Below are positions 53,101-64,000 of a DNA stretch of 64,000 nt, in pieces; position 1 is the first letter of the stretch; every line of letters begins with the position of its first letter. The stretch lies in the NCBI GenBank assembly GCA_023846275.1, contig JAIUJO010000141.1, positions 330,001-394,000 on the forward strand, given 5' to 3'. The translations under genes and the position numbers were made by a program. This DNA comes from Vanilla planifolia. Its lineage: Eukaryota > Streptophyta > Magnoliopsida > Asparagales > Orchidaceae. The notes beneath the pieces were generated by a model that saw only the letters and a program-made list of their open reading frames with translations, was not told the DNA's origin and searched no databases.

Positions 53101-56100
53101 TAATTTCAATGTTAATATATATCTACCTACACTTTAATAACAAGCTATTATAATTTATGTCTATTTATTCTGGCAATTTATACAATTTCAAAAATGAGGT
53201 CGAATTGAGATAAGGAAAATATAATCTGATTTGTATCGACCAATGCTAAAATTTCATTTTCATATTTTTAATATTTTTCTTTTCTAGTGTTTAGGCATGA
53301 TTTAAAAGAATATCAATTCATACCTTATTCGAAGTTTGATGATGTCAAACTAGATTCTCTTAATATCTTGGAATACCACTTTTTTTAACAAATTTTTTTC
53401 ATTTCATCAAAGCTTTCTCCTTTATTTCATCATATTTTTATGGCACTCTAAATCTTCAATTTATCTCATTTTAGTTTCAATATTATTTTTCTAAATCTTA
53501 AAATAATAATTTGAACTTATATATGATTATCTATTTAAGTAATTTTTAGTTATTCCAAATATGATTTGATTTAATTGAATCACCACTTTTTGACTTATAT
53601 TAATGATGTCTTTCCAATTAAAACTTCCATTTTTGTGTTTCTTTATATTCTTTTATAGGGTTTGACTTGGTTTAAAAGATATTTTGAATCATCCAAAATT
53701 AGATGCTTTAGTATACTACCTTTGATCTCCTTAATTTCTTGGAGTGAAGCTTTCATGTATAATTTATTTCATTTAATCAAATGTTTCTAGCTTTATTTTG
53801 TTATATTACAATTAAACTATATTTCTCCTCTCATGTGACCCTTCTGTCGAACTAACTTAGTTTTATTATATTTTTTCAAATTATCTCATTTGAGCTTTGT
53901 TATTCATTCACAAAATATAAAAAAACATATTCATTATTATTTATTCTTATTTGGTTTGCAAAGTCATAATAGTTAAATGGAAGGTTTGATTGAGATCAAA
54001 CAAAGGCCATTGCACTCATCTTTACGAGTTACGTCCAATGAAATTCCTACTTTTATTTTTTGAAATGACTAATTTTTTAGGGTTTTGTCATTTTTAATTA
54101 GTCATTTTTGTTCCTACATAATTAGATGATTGACAATGTTATGCTAAATCTCTTATGTTTGTTGCAAAGTAACAGTATAATATTATTTATCTCATTTATT
54201 AAACTTCCAATGATTTAGTTATATTATTACGAAACTCTAACATTCTTTGTAATAGACATTTATAGGTTTTTTATTTTGTTATATTGCATTATCTTAATCT
54301 AAATTCTTTTACCTCTAATATAAATTTATTTAGCAACCTCTATCTTAATCAATGCTCATTTATGTATTGCTAAATATGTTTTTTTTTATGATTTTAGCAT
54401 GCTTCATTAGGCACTTTGATCAAAAATGGATTTGATGAATTTTGATGCTAAATTAGATATCTTTCGTACTTAAAAAAACAACTTTCTATTATTATCTATC
54501 TCATTTGTCGAAAATTTCTATTTTTTCTTGCTATATTGTGTAATACTAAATGACTCCTCATCTAAACTATACATTGATTTGACATCATTATGCTATATTT
54601 CTTTGATTAATCTACTTTTAGTTTTAATATATTTTAACTTAATATCATTATTTATTTTTATAATAATTTAATTTGGTAATTAATAGTTCTTTGAAATGAG
54701 ATGTAGTAGAGAAGAAAAAAACATCATTGGAACCATGTTGATAGGTTATATCTAAATAATTATTCATTTTTATATTTCTTATAATATTGTTTTCTAAGAT
54801 TTGTCACCCTATACAAGCCATTTCAGTTCTTACATTATTTAACGATCGATGATATTATCCACATTTTTCAAAATATCTTCGAAATGAATTTTGTCATCAA
54901 ACTTACATCATTTCTTCAAATGTTTTTGTTTTAATTATTTTATATTTCTATACAACTAAAATCACATTTCACATTGCTATAGATTTCATTAATTCTTTTA
55001 ACCACATTACCTCTATTTGACTCATTAATGTTTTAATAAAAATTCACATAATATTGAAATATTAATTATTGTTATCAATGCTTATGCACCTTGGCAATCA
55101 CCAGTAAGTTCGAATGAAGTATAATCATGTTTTTGCAAGTATCATTGCACTAATCTTGACGACTTTTAGAAAATTGAATTTTTTTTTTTATTATTAAACT
55201 AAGTTATTTTTTATAATTTTGTCACATTTTTCTTGATATTCAAAATATTACATGATTAATAGTTAAGGATGTTACTCTTAATGTCCTTAGTGTCTTGTAA
55301 TAGATAATTTTTCTACAACTCATCTTATTTTCATGAAATTTGGTTCTCTTTTTTTTAATATTATTATGTAACTCTTAAAATCATCTTCTATGACCTTTGA
55401 CATTTTGATTAGGTAATATTACATCACTTCAATTTATTTTATTTTAGTTTTGATAAATATTTAGTTAATACTAAAATAATAATTCTTTATAGTTTATTAT
55501 TATATGTATTATTAACTCAATGTAATTCTAAATAATTTTTGAATAAAAAGAAACAAACATCATTGGACTCTTCCTCATCAACTTGATCTAACTAAATATT
55601 AATTTAAGTATTTTAAACTATTTTAATTTCTTAGGTTTTGGTACACTTTGTTGGGCATTTTAATTTGAATTAATTTGATGATCAAGGATATTATAATCAA
55701 TTTTTATATTATATTGGAATATAATTTTATTGTATAGTTTAACTCTTTTATTCAAATTTTTATCTTTTGTTTTCTTGTATAACATTATAACTCTAAATTC
55801 TCTTTTAACCTTTTTATTACCTTGATTTTGTTATATCACATTGTTTGAATTTATAACATCTCATCCCTATTAGTATCTTCTTAACATTGAATAGTAATTT
55901 ATTATTATCTATTCTTATTTAATTTGATAGTTAGCAATAATTCCAAACAAGTTTGTATAAAGACCAAACTGTCCTGAATCTTTTCTAGATGAGTTGCATC
56001 CAAGTAAATATTCTTTTTTTATTTTTTTAATGTTATTTTTACTTTTTTTTAGATTTTGGTAGTGTTTACCAATCATTTCATTTCATATTAATTTTGATGA

Positions 56101-56535
56101 TCAACTATTTTAACCTCGATCTCCTTTTTATTCAGCATTCTCGTACAATTTTTTTCCTGACTTTTCTTTTTCATTTGGCTACATTAGTATTATCTCTAAC
56201 TCCTTTACCATTTACATCTTTTTGGTTTTTTATACTACATCTGTGTAATTTATCACATTTAAGTTTTTCACTATAAATTTTCTTTCAATTAAAATAATAA
56301 AAAATTCCTATTATTTCTTATTCTATTTATTAATTAAATATTTTTTATGTTTCTAAATATTTAGTTTTTATAGATTTGACACCTTCAGTGAGATATTTTC
56401 GTTTTTATATTTTTTGATAGTCACGGATCTTACACTAATCCCATTTATATTTTTAAAAGCAATTTTATAATAACAATTATCTTATTTTGTTAAAATTTAA
56501 TAATTTTCCTTTTATATACTATTATGTAATAATAA
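50170..56535 (+). repeat. Satellite array, forward block E
   Basis: About 15 forward units, with leading segments near 50560, 50645, 50985, 51390, 51780, 52380, 52760, 53170, 53560, 53960, 54330 (truncated), 54680, 55100, 55510, 55930 and 56330 (truncated). The leading segment is duplicated about 85 bp apart at 50560 and 50645. A good dyad, 'CCATCTCGATGAG', is at 50697-50709. The last recognisable satellite text is 'TACTATTATGTAATAATAAA' near 56517. A 60-codon open frame at 56094-56276 is a reading of the repeat. Confidence 0.87.
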
Positions 56536-56539
56536 ATCT

Positions 56540-57035
56540 GTTGCACCCTTGTGTTTAATGAGTCAATCATAAATTTTTATATCTCATATGGGCTTGCTTT
56601 AAACAAAATTGTTAATATTTAATTAAGTTAAGCCATGAACTTTAAATGTCTAAAATAGTGGACTTGAAGGCTGTCGGAGTTATAGCAAACTTTAAGGAAA
56701 TTGAAGAAATACACTAAAGTTTTCATACTTGATTTTCTTTTTATTTTTCTTAAATATAGTTTGTCCAAATTTTGAGATGATGTGGCACACAAGTATTATT
56801 AATATTTAAAAATGTTATAAGATTAATAATTATTGAAATTTTATTTTTGGGCCAAGCTTTATTTACAAAAAGTATATACATTGGTATTTGATTTTATAAA
56901 ATTATTTAAGAATTATTTTCATGAATTTCTTTTCATGGTCAATTAGAAAACTTATAATATTATGATAATATAAAATTATTTTGGTACACTTATATTAAAT
57001 ATTTTGACACAAAAATTCTCATAAAAAACCCTAAA
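56540..57035. other. Second unique island, AT-rich left part
   Basis: The satellite stops near 56535 and the text changes character ('GCACCCTTGTGTTTAATGAG', 'GGGCTTGCTTTAAAC', 'GGAGTTATAGCAAACTTTAA'). No open frame is visible. Together with the GC-richer stretch to its right it could be a solo LTR or another insertion. I could not fix its ends or a target-site duplication by eye. Confidence 0.45.
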
Positions 57036-57122
57036 ACAACGTTATTCTCGGGAATTTTCACTGTAGCATTGGGAAGGTCGAACTGACCCGACCACTGGCC
57101 CGTCCTGGGTTTTAGAATTTAA

Positions 57123-57141
57123 AATATATATATATAGATAT
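57123..57141. repeat. Short TA-rich microsatellite
   Basis: A run of alternating A and T interrupted once by G, inside the GC-elevated island. Confidence 0.8.
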
Positions 57142-57318
57142 AAAATATTGGTGGACTCACCCGAAAGACGAGCACGTAATCCAAAGGATTTCAAAAGATG
57201 GGAGAAATGCTAAACTACACAGTGCAAGATCAAGTTAAGCCGACCAGGGGAGGAAATCCTCGTCTAGGGAAGTGGGAGCCAACCCCAAAGCGGCTCGAGA
57301 GTGATTGGACGTGAACGC

Positions 57319-57362
57319 CTTATAAAGCGCAATGGCGAAACATTGTAGCCAATGTGGGACTA
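57319..57362 (-). promoter_or_regulatory. TATA box plus upstream TCCCACAT-type element
   Basis: Read on the minus strand, 'TAGTCCCACATTGG' (57362-57349) resembles the plant snRNA upstream sequence element RTCCCACATCG with mismatches at its 3' end. It is followed after 22 bp by 'TTTATAAG' (57326-57319). In plants this close spacing is nearer the polymerase III (U6-type) than the polymerase II arrangement. Transcription would run leftward from about 57295. No clear run of five or more T residues on that strand marks a polymerase III end nearby, so activity is doubtful. Confidence 0.4.
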
Positions 57363-57430
57363 AAATCCAACCTAATTATCAAAGTAGTCGGAAGGGCAAG
57401 CACAATCTTGAGGCTAAAAGAAACTTCTTG

Positions 57431-58688
57431 GTCGCCTTACTTTGGTCAAATTAATAGCATCATCAAATGATGGCATCATTTGAAGCGTGCTTAAGTCTCA
57501 CCAACTAAATTATGATCTTAAGTCAACATTCGTTCTGATCTTAAGGTTTACTTAACATAATACATTAATCACTATAAATTTTAGCTACCAAATTCTTAAG
57601 TTATTCTAAGCATTATATAAAATTCTTTTTTGCTGCTATTTATCTTCATCCATACCATAGATTCTTTGGTTCTCAAGCTTAACTTAGTTTTGATCTTCTA
57701 ATTTAAGGAATTTAAAGTTTTACATCCTAGATATTAAATTTTCAAATATAAAACATCCAAATTTAAGATTTATAACTTTCAAATTTAAAATTCTATAAAA
57801 TATAACTACTAATTTCTATGTTCTCTTCTTTAATCCTATAATTTCACAAGTGTAATCTAGGAATACCAGGCAAATTAGAGATGTTAAGTTCCTTCCTTCT
57901 TTCTTTTTAATCCTCAATGAATCAAAAAGATTTTGTTGCACATAATGAAGACCTGACCTTTCTAAGACTGTTTTAATGGTTAATACAAGCACCATAAATC
58001 TTTCCATATGAATGTCCATGAGCTTACTTGCCTTGGAAACCACCTCAAGGAAATCCCTAGGTCATTAAAGCCAGTTTTTGTTATAAAGTCATTCAAAACC
58101 GAAGTCATGATGAAGTCATAATAAGAACATATGCTATAATTTTACTACAACTTTCCTAGGACTTCAAATAAGGTTTTTCTAAGCATTCTTACTACATCTT
58201 CATCACTAATAGGATTTATTCATTGTTAAATTACTCACCAAAATATTTAATAAATCTAAATACTTTGAAGATATGTTAATCACATATTCATAGTAGTAGT
58301 TCCAGGAAAATACATGTCAACAAAAAATTTTATATTAAATATAGAAAACTCCACAAAATCATAATATAAAATTCATTGCTAGGTTTCTTCAGACATCATA
58401 CATGCATCCAATATTTTTCTAATTTCCTTAAAATCAATCCTAAGATGATAACAATGCCTTATCTTCAACATAAAAGTTTTATTAGGCTTGGAAAGCAATA
58501 AATATTTTGATAAAAGGTGTTTAAGGTTTCATATATCTTAACTATTTCAATTTAATTGACAGATTTGCATGCAATTTCCAACTATAAACTCAAGCAGTAC
58601 ACAATATTCAATAAACCTAAGAACCATTAAACTAAAAAAAACATTGTTTGATTTTCATATTATCATTGAATCAAAGAATATAACATGT
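57431..58688. other. Second unique island, right part, no gene supported
   Basis: AT-rich DNA without satellite landmarks. A 75-codon open frame lies on the minus strand (57816-58043, 'MDIHMERFMVLVLTIKTVLE' and onward) but matches no family I know and has no flanking support. Forward satellite text resumes near 58690 ('AGAGAAGAAATAAATGG', then 'TAGATGAGCTCTATTAAAC'). Confidence 0.5.
57463..57483. repeat. Perfect short inverted repeat (hairpin)
   Basis: Arms of nine bases, TCAAATGAT (57463-57471) and ATCATTTGA (57475-57483), with a three-base GGC loop. It lies 100 bp to the right of the TCCCACAT element. It may be chance in AT-rich DNA or a terminal structure of the insertion. Confidence 0.8.
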
Positions 58689-58689
58689 A

Positions 58690-60300
58690 ATACTTTTTCA
58701 TAGAGAAGAAATAAATGGTATTGTACTCTTATAGATGAGCTCTATTAAACTAAATATTAATTTTTATATTTTTTTAAATACTTTTTTCCGTGGTTTCTAT
58801 ATGATTTAAAAGATATCTTGATTGTTACCTAATTTTATGATCAAGCATGTTACAGTTGCTCCTTTTAGCGTCTTGGGAGGCATCTTTTGAATTGAACTAA
58901 TCACATTTTATTAAAATTTTCAATTATTTTATATTGCTATGTAACTTTAGATCTCCTTTTTGTACCTTTTATATTTCTTTCAATTGTTATGTTACATTGT
59001 TTCCACATATTTTTGTTCTTCTTTATTATATATCTATATATCATAGTAAAATAAAACTTTATTATCAGACGTGTTTAACTTTTTGTAATTCATAGTAAGT
59101 CCAACCGATATCCAATCGAGACAAAGCAAATGTTGTTAAAAACATTTTGTCGACCCCTTTCTAATAAAAAAATTATTTTTATATTTTTATAGATTTATTT
59201 CAATCTCCTTAATATCATAGAACGTAGTTTTCTAATACAATTAGTTTCATTTCATCAATTTTATCACTTTGATTTTGTTATATTATAATTTAACACAAAT
59301 CATCCCATTTTTTGACCTTTATATTGAATTGAATTATTTATGATTTATTAATTCAATTAATTCAATTTTGTTATATTATAATATATATTTATTAATGTTA
59401 AAACTTTAAAAAATAACTTTTATGCTTATTTATTATGATAGTTTATAGTAATTTGAAATGAGGTCTATGCATGATGAAACTAATGATAACAAACTTCTCT
59501 CAATGCACTACATGTAATCAAATATTTAATTTCATATTTTTAAATATTTTATGTTTATGTGTTTCTGAGTTTTATGAGCAATTTTTATTAATATTTGGTT
59601 TGATGAACATCGATGTTACATTTAATATCTTTTACAACTTAGAAAGTAATATTCATACATACTTTATCTTGTTTCTTTTAATTTTTTTTATTATGATATA
59701 CTACTATGAAATTCTAATTCTCCTCTTATTTAACTATATATACATCATTTTGATTTAGTTGCATTACTTTATTTCAGTTTACCCCTTCTGAACTTTGGTA
59801 TTTTTTTAAATGAAAATAATAATTCAAAATTATTTAAGCTTATTTATTGTTTTTAATTATTGTATTTCTAACCATAGTCTGATCGAGAAAAAATAATAAT
59901 TGTTACACTCATCTTGATGGCCTTCAGCATATTAATTATTTATTTCATCATTTTTAAAATTTTTGTTTGTATTTTGGCATGAATGATGACACATTTTTAT
60001 TCGTACATGATTTGATAAATGAGGATTTTATACTCTACTTCTTTGCAATATTAGAATATACCTATGCACTACAATTTATCTCATTTTTTCAAATGTTTTT
60101 CTCAAATTATATTATCATACTATATAACAATAATTTTTAGTTCATGTGACGTGTAAGTCATATTGTTTGATTATAATTTATTGTTTTAATTTACCTTATC
60201 ATACATTTATTATATATTGACTTCATATTAAAATAATAATTAGTTAATGATTATGCTAACTGTACTTGTTAATTAACATGAATTCCAAATAAGGTCTAAT
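58690..60300 (+). repeat. Satellite array, forward block F
   Basis: About four forward units, with leading segments near 58690, 59085, 59445 and 59860 and a last one at about 60275 ('GAATTCCAAATAAGGTCTAA'). 'ATGATCAAGCATGTTACAG' near 58836 and 'AATTTGAAATGAGGTCTATG' near 59450 are good landmark copies. A 95-codon frame at 59471-59758 is a reading of the repeat. Confidence 0.85.
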
Positions 60301-60302
60301 CG

Positions 60303-61768
60303 TAAGTGCATATTAGAGCTTAAATTAAAAATAAATTAATATATTTATTCAAGTGAAAAGAATATAACTATCATATTAGAGGAAAATTAGAATTTAATAA
60401 TTATTTATTTAAATTAATTAAAAAACTTTTATGGAACGAGAAAAATTGCACAACAATGTTTTATTCCATGATTGTAATGGGATAGAGCAATATATCATCA
60501 ACCATGAAATTAGAAAAGAATCAAGATAACTTAAAAAGCACACAAAAAAAAAAATATAGTAATTAAAATAAAAAATTTAAATTTTTAATTACATGGATCA
60601 TATTGGGACAAGTCCAACAACATGGTTTTATCTTGATCAGATCTCCTTTGGAATTACTACAAATAACTAAAATAAACTTGTATAAATACAAATAAATTAT
60701 TATTTTTATATAAAGAAATTTTATTTTAATGGTAGAAAAAGATAAATTAAAGTAATGTAAAAAAACTAAATCAAAGTTATGTAAAGGTTACTTAAGTGGA
60801 GAATCAAAGTTACTTAATATTATAACCAAATCAAAGTAAAAACATTGAATAGACGAGTTAAATTATGTGGGAAAGTTACATTCCATGATACTAAAGAGAT
60901 TAAGTGTCACATCTTTAATAATTGAATTAGCTATGAATCAAAATAACTTGTGAAATGAGCCAAAATACTAAAAACTAAAATATTTAAAAAATGGAAAAAA
61001 TATTTTATTTAGAAAATTTTAATAATGACCAGTTAAAGAATGTTCTAGATTTTTTATGAGTTACAAATCAAATAAACATGAATAATAATAATAATAAATT
61101 CTATTTTTAATATTAAGTGAACATAAGTAAAAACTTAAATGAGATAAATTAAATAATTTGATATAATGAATAAAAGTGGTGTAATAATGACACCATTGAA
61201 TACTTAAAATCACATAGTATTATATCAAAATGAACGTGAAATAATTATAGTAATAATATAAATTGTAAAAGGAAGTTACATTTCAAGATGATAAGGGGAT
61301 TAAGTATAACTCCTTAGATTAAAAAATGATGTATAGATAGAAATGTGTTGCAAAGAATGGTAAAACATTAGAAATAAAATAATTATAATTAAATCAATAA
61401 TTATCTTAATTTATAAATGTTGCCTAGATAAGTCCAACGATGTTTTTTATCTCAATTGGACTCTGTTTGAAATTACAACCAATTATATAATTAAATAGTC
61501 ATAAAAAACTAATCATTTTAAAATCAATTATGTATTATTCAAATCTAAAAATGACTTGTAAAGGATATAATAACTAAGTTAATGTAATGTAAAGGTTACA
61601 TAAGAGTTGAATTAACATTTTGTGGAAATATAACAAAATAAAAATAAAAAATTTGAAGAAATGAGATTAATTATTTATGAAAGTTGCATTCCATGATATT
61701 GACAAGCTTGAGTATTATATCTTTGATTGTTAAATTAGGCATGAATTAATAAATTATTTTGAAATGTT
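60303..61768 (-). repeat. Satellite array, reverse block G
   Basis: About 3.5 reverse units. The forward leading segment at 60300 breaks off and 'AGCTTAAATTAAAAATAAAT' begins in reverse sense. Later landmarks are 'GGAATTACTACAAATAACTA' at about 60650 and 'AAGTTACATTCCATGATACT' near 60883. 'GACTCTGTTTGAAATTACAA' near 61459 and 'GAAAGTTGCATTCCATGATA' near 61679 complete the block. Orientation flips back near 61770. Confidence 0.85.
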
Positions 61769-61771
61769 GCC

Positions 61772-64000
61772 ATCGATGGTACTAATTCTAAATAAGGCTT
61801 GATGGATACGAAACTAAGGTTGTTCGACTCGTCATGATGAGCATTTTAAAAATAAATTCATTTTTTTTACAACTTTTATTTTTAAATTTTTTTTCTTCTA
61901 TGAGACATTTCAATTTGTTCATGATTTGATGATTAATAATAACATCTTCCACCTCAGTGTCATGTAAAGCAACATTCCCTAACAATTCATCTCATTTTTT
62001 CAAATTTTTTACTTTTGTTTCCTTATATTTATTTGTAACATTAAATCTCCCGACATGTGACAATTATATTTCCTTATTGCTTACATTGCATTCTTCAATA
62101 TATCTTATTTCATTATTAGAATTTTTTTTAGTTAGCCTTAAAAATAATAATTTATTATTATTTATTTTAATTTTCTTCTTAATATATAAAAATTCCAAAT
62201 GATGTCCAACCTAAATGAATAAAACATAATTGAACTCAACTCATTGAAATATGTCCAATTAAACATTCTTTTTAATATTTTCTCAGTGGTTTTCTATGCA
62301 TTACGACTAATTTTGTATTTATTTTAACAATCAAGGGCTTTATACTCAATATTCTTATTACCATAGAATGCAACTTTCTTCTATAATCTATCTCATTTTT
62401 TTAAAATATTTTCCTTCAAATTGGTTATATCACTACATTATTCTAAATCTCACCTCTTGTGGCATTTACATGACATTGATTTGGTTACTTACATTATTTT
62501 AATTTATCTTGTTTGATTATTAATATTTTTTTTAACTAATATTGAAAAAAAATTTAGGAAAATGATTCTTATTTACTCTTATACATTGTTATAAATCAAA
62601 ACATGGTCTAATCAAGAAAATATTAACATCATTATACATGTCTCACTGAGCTCAATCTTATCAAATATTTTTTATTATATCTCTATCAATTAAGGATTCT
62701 TATGATTTGGATCTATTTAAATGAGATCTTTTCTTAACTTATTTGATAATTAAGGATGCTATACACAAAATCATTATCATTGAATGTAACTTTCTAACAT
62801 TATTTCCTCATTTGTTTTCAAATTGTTCACTTTGAGGGTGTTTTATTTCTATAAAATTCAAAATCTCATATGGTGTTACCATTGTATCTCTTTGATTATG
62901 TTACTCTACTTCTACTCAACTATTTTCTTTTTTGCTTTGATATATATAGGGATATATATATATATATACTTATTATTAAAATCATAATGAATATTTATTA
63001 ATGTTTGTTGACTTTGATAATTCACATTAATTTTAAAGTCAAATAAAGACGAAATTAACTCCCTAAACTTATCTTGGTGATCTCTATCTGAAAAAATACA
63101 CATTATTATATTTTTAAATATATCATTTTATCTACAAATCATCCTTTTTCTTCAGATTGCTCTCTTTGGTTTTGTTATATTACATTTCTTTAATCTAATT
63201 CTAGCTTCATTATACACATAATGAATATTCAAGTGATAATTTAATATTATTTATGCTTAATTAGTTTTGTAAATCATAGTAACTCCAAGGAAGGTCACAT
63301 TTAGTGGAACAACCATCATTACAGTCTTCTTAATCAACTTTATCAATTAAATAAACAATTTTATATTTTTTAATAGGTTTTTTCTAGAGTTCTTTGCTTT
63401 CTCTAGAGAATTTTTTTATTCATGCCTAACTTCAAAATTAAGGTATTACAGTCAATCTCTTAAAAATATTAGAATGCAAACCTAACATATAATTTATCTA
63501 AATTCTTCAAAAGTTTGACTTTGACTTGGTTGTATAACACTATTTTATTTTATCATGTTTCATAAAAACTAATAATAACAACTTATTTATGTTTAATTAC
63601 TTTTGTAATTCATAATAATTCGAAATGAGGTCCAATTTAATTTACTTCAAATTTTTTTCTTTTACTTGTTTATATTACTGTAGAACTCTAAATCTTTTCT
63701 TAGTGACCATTGATTTTGTTTCAATAAATCACTTCAATTTACATCATTTAAATGTTCATATGTATATGTTCTTGGTAGCCAAATTGTAGTTTCTTTCTAG
63801 TTGTACTTATTTACATTAGTAATTCATTATAATTTTTTATTGATGCCTAATGGGGATGAAAAGTCATTGTTACAATCCTCTCGATGAGTTCTATATAATT
63901 AAATTATTTTTTAAATAATTACTTTGAAAGAATTAAGAATGCTTTATCTGACATTTCAACTTGTACGTTATTTCATGCTTGAGAAAATTACATTCCATCT
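61772..64000 (+). repeat. Satellite array, forward block H (runs off the window)
   Basis: About five and a half forward units, with leading segments near 61780 ('TAATTCTAAATAAGGCTTGA'), 62190, 62590, 63020, 63275, 63605 and 63820. The array continues past the window end, which falls within 'GAAAATTACATTCCATCT' (the GATGTTACACTC segment). A dyad copy, 'CTCTCGATGAG', is at 63878-63888. Confidence 0.87.
62941..62968. repeat. Short TA microsatellite within a satellite unit
   Basis: A TA run broken by GGG, at the place where other units have 'TTTAATATATATTTACTTAA'. It grew from the short ATATAT core that every unit contains. Confidence 0.85.

Larger units (their letters stand above)
57036..57430 (-). 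other. GC-elevated patch, probable mobile-element or snRNA-promoter-like remnant
   Basis: This is by far the least AT-rich stretch in the window ('GACCCGACCACTGGCCCGTC' near 57075, 'GTCTAGGGAAGTGGGAGCCA' near 57262, 'CCCCAAAGCGGCTCGAGAG' near 57283). It interrupts satellite DNA and carries a TATA box and an upstream TCCCACAT element on the minus strand. Such paired elements occur in plant small nuclear RNA promoters and in some plant repeats and LTRs. The downstream minus-strand sequence does not match the U1-U6 or 7SL beginnings I know, so I do not call an RNA gene. It is probably an insertion younger than the satellite, judged by its undecayed composition. Confidence 0.45.

Noticed and set aside
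57060..57110. tRNA-like segment in 'GGTCGAACTGACCCGACC'
   Set aside because: No A-box/B-box pair at the right distance and no cloverleaf could be drawn.
56540..58688. Complete LTR retrotransposon
   Set aside because: There is no second LTR copy, no primer-binding motif and no gag/pol reading frame. At most it is a solo LTR or a small element.
1..64000. Telomeric TTTAGGG repeats or rRNA/5S arrays
   Set aside because: I looked for runs of TTTAGGG and for the conserved cores of rRNA genes and saw none.

Overview
The window looks like nuclear, non-coding DNA from a eukaryote, most likely a flowering plant. It is very AT-rich and contains no operon-like or bacterial features. The longest open frame is only 121 codons. 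One GC-elevated patch near 57.3 kb carries a plant-style TCCCACAT element followed by a TATA box. I cannot name the species, and I support no functional protein-coding gene.

The dominant content, about 48 of 64 kb, is an old and strongly diverged tandem repeat (satellite) with a unit of about 410 bp. Every unit shows the same order of landmarks. First comes an 'AATTCATAGTAATT..AAATGAGGT' segment, then 'GATGAAACAAATG', and then a compact dyad close to CTCATC-TC-GATGAG. Next are 'AATTAAATATTCATTTTTAT', 'GTTTTGGCATG' with 'TTATGAGACATTTTGATTC', and 'GATGTTACACTC'. These lead to 'CTTAGTATCTTGGAATGCAA', 'AATTTATCTCATTTCTTCAA', a first 'TTGGTTATATTAC', 'CTCATGTGACC' and a second 'TTGGTTATATTAC'. 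The unit ends with 'ATATATATTTACTTAAT' and an AT near-palindrome around AATAATTTATTATT. Units are so diverged that they share motifs rather than long identical runs. The spacing is nevertheless steady: 2300, 2701, 3111, 3533, 3930, 4351, 4754, 5170, 5581, 6001, 6410 and so on. I estimate 115-120 full or partial units.

Layout: 1-2085 is unique AT-rich DNA. Repeats are forward at 2.09-17.02 kb, reverse at 17.03-18.73 kb and forward at 18.74-19.18 kb. An insertion with a small reverse repeat fragment fills 19.19-20.08 kb, and forward repeats resume at 20.09-23.49 kb. A 10.3-kb unique island with two weak protein-like relics occupies 23.49-33.80 kb. Reverse repeats run 33.8-50.17 kb, interrupted by an insertion at 46.06-46.69 kb, and forward repeats run 50.17-56.53 kb. 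A second unique island at 56.54-58.69 kb includes the GC-rich patch with the promoter-like elements. Repeats are then forward at 58.69-60.30 kb, reverse at 60.30-61.77 kb and forward to the end of the window. Forward blocks are T-rich and reverse blocks A-rich on the given strand, so the switches also show as composition changes.

I infer an ancient satellite field that has stopped being homogenised and has decayed by point mutation, internal deletion, local duplication, microsatellite growth, inversion and insertion. Nothing in the sequence shows a cellular function. A centromeric, pericentromeric or heterochromatic role is possible but untested.
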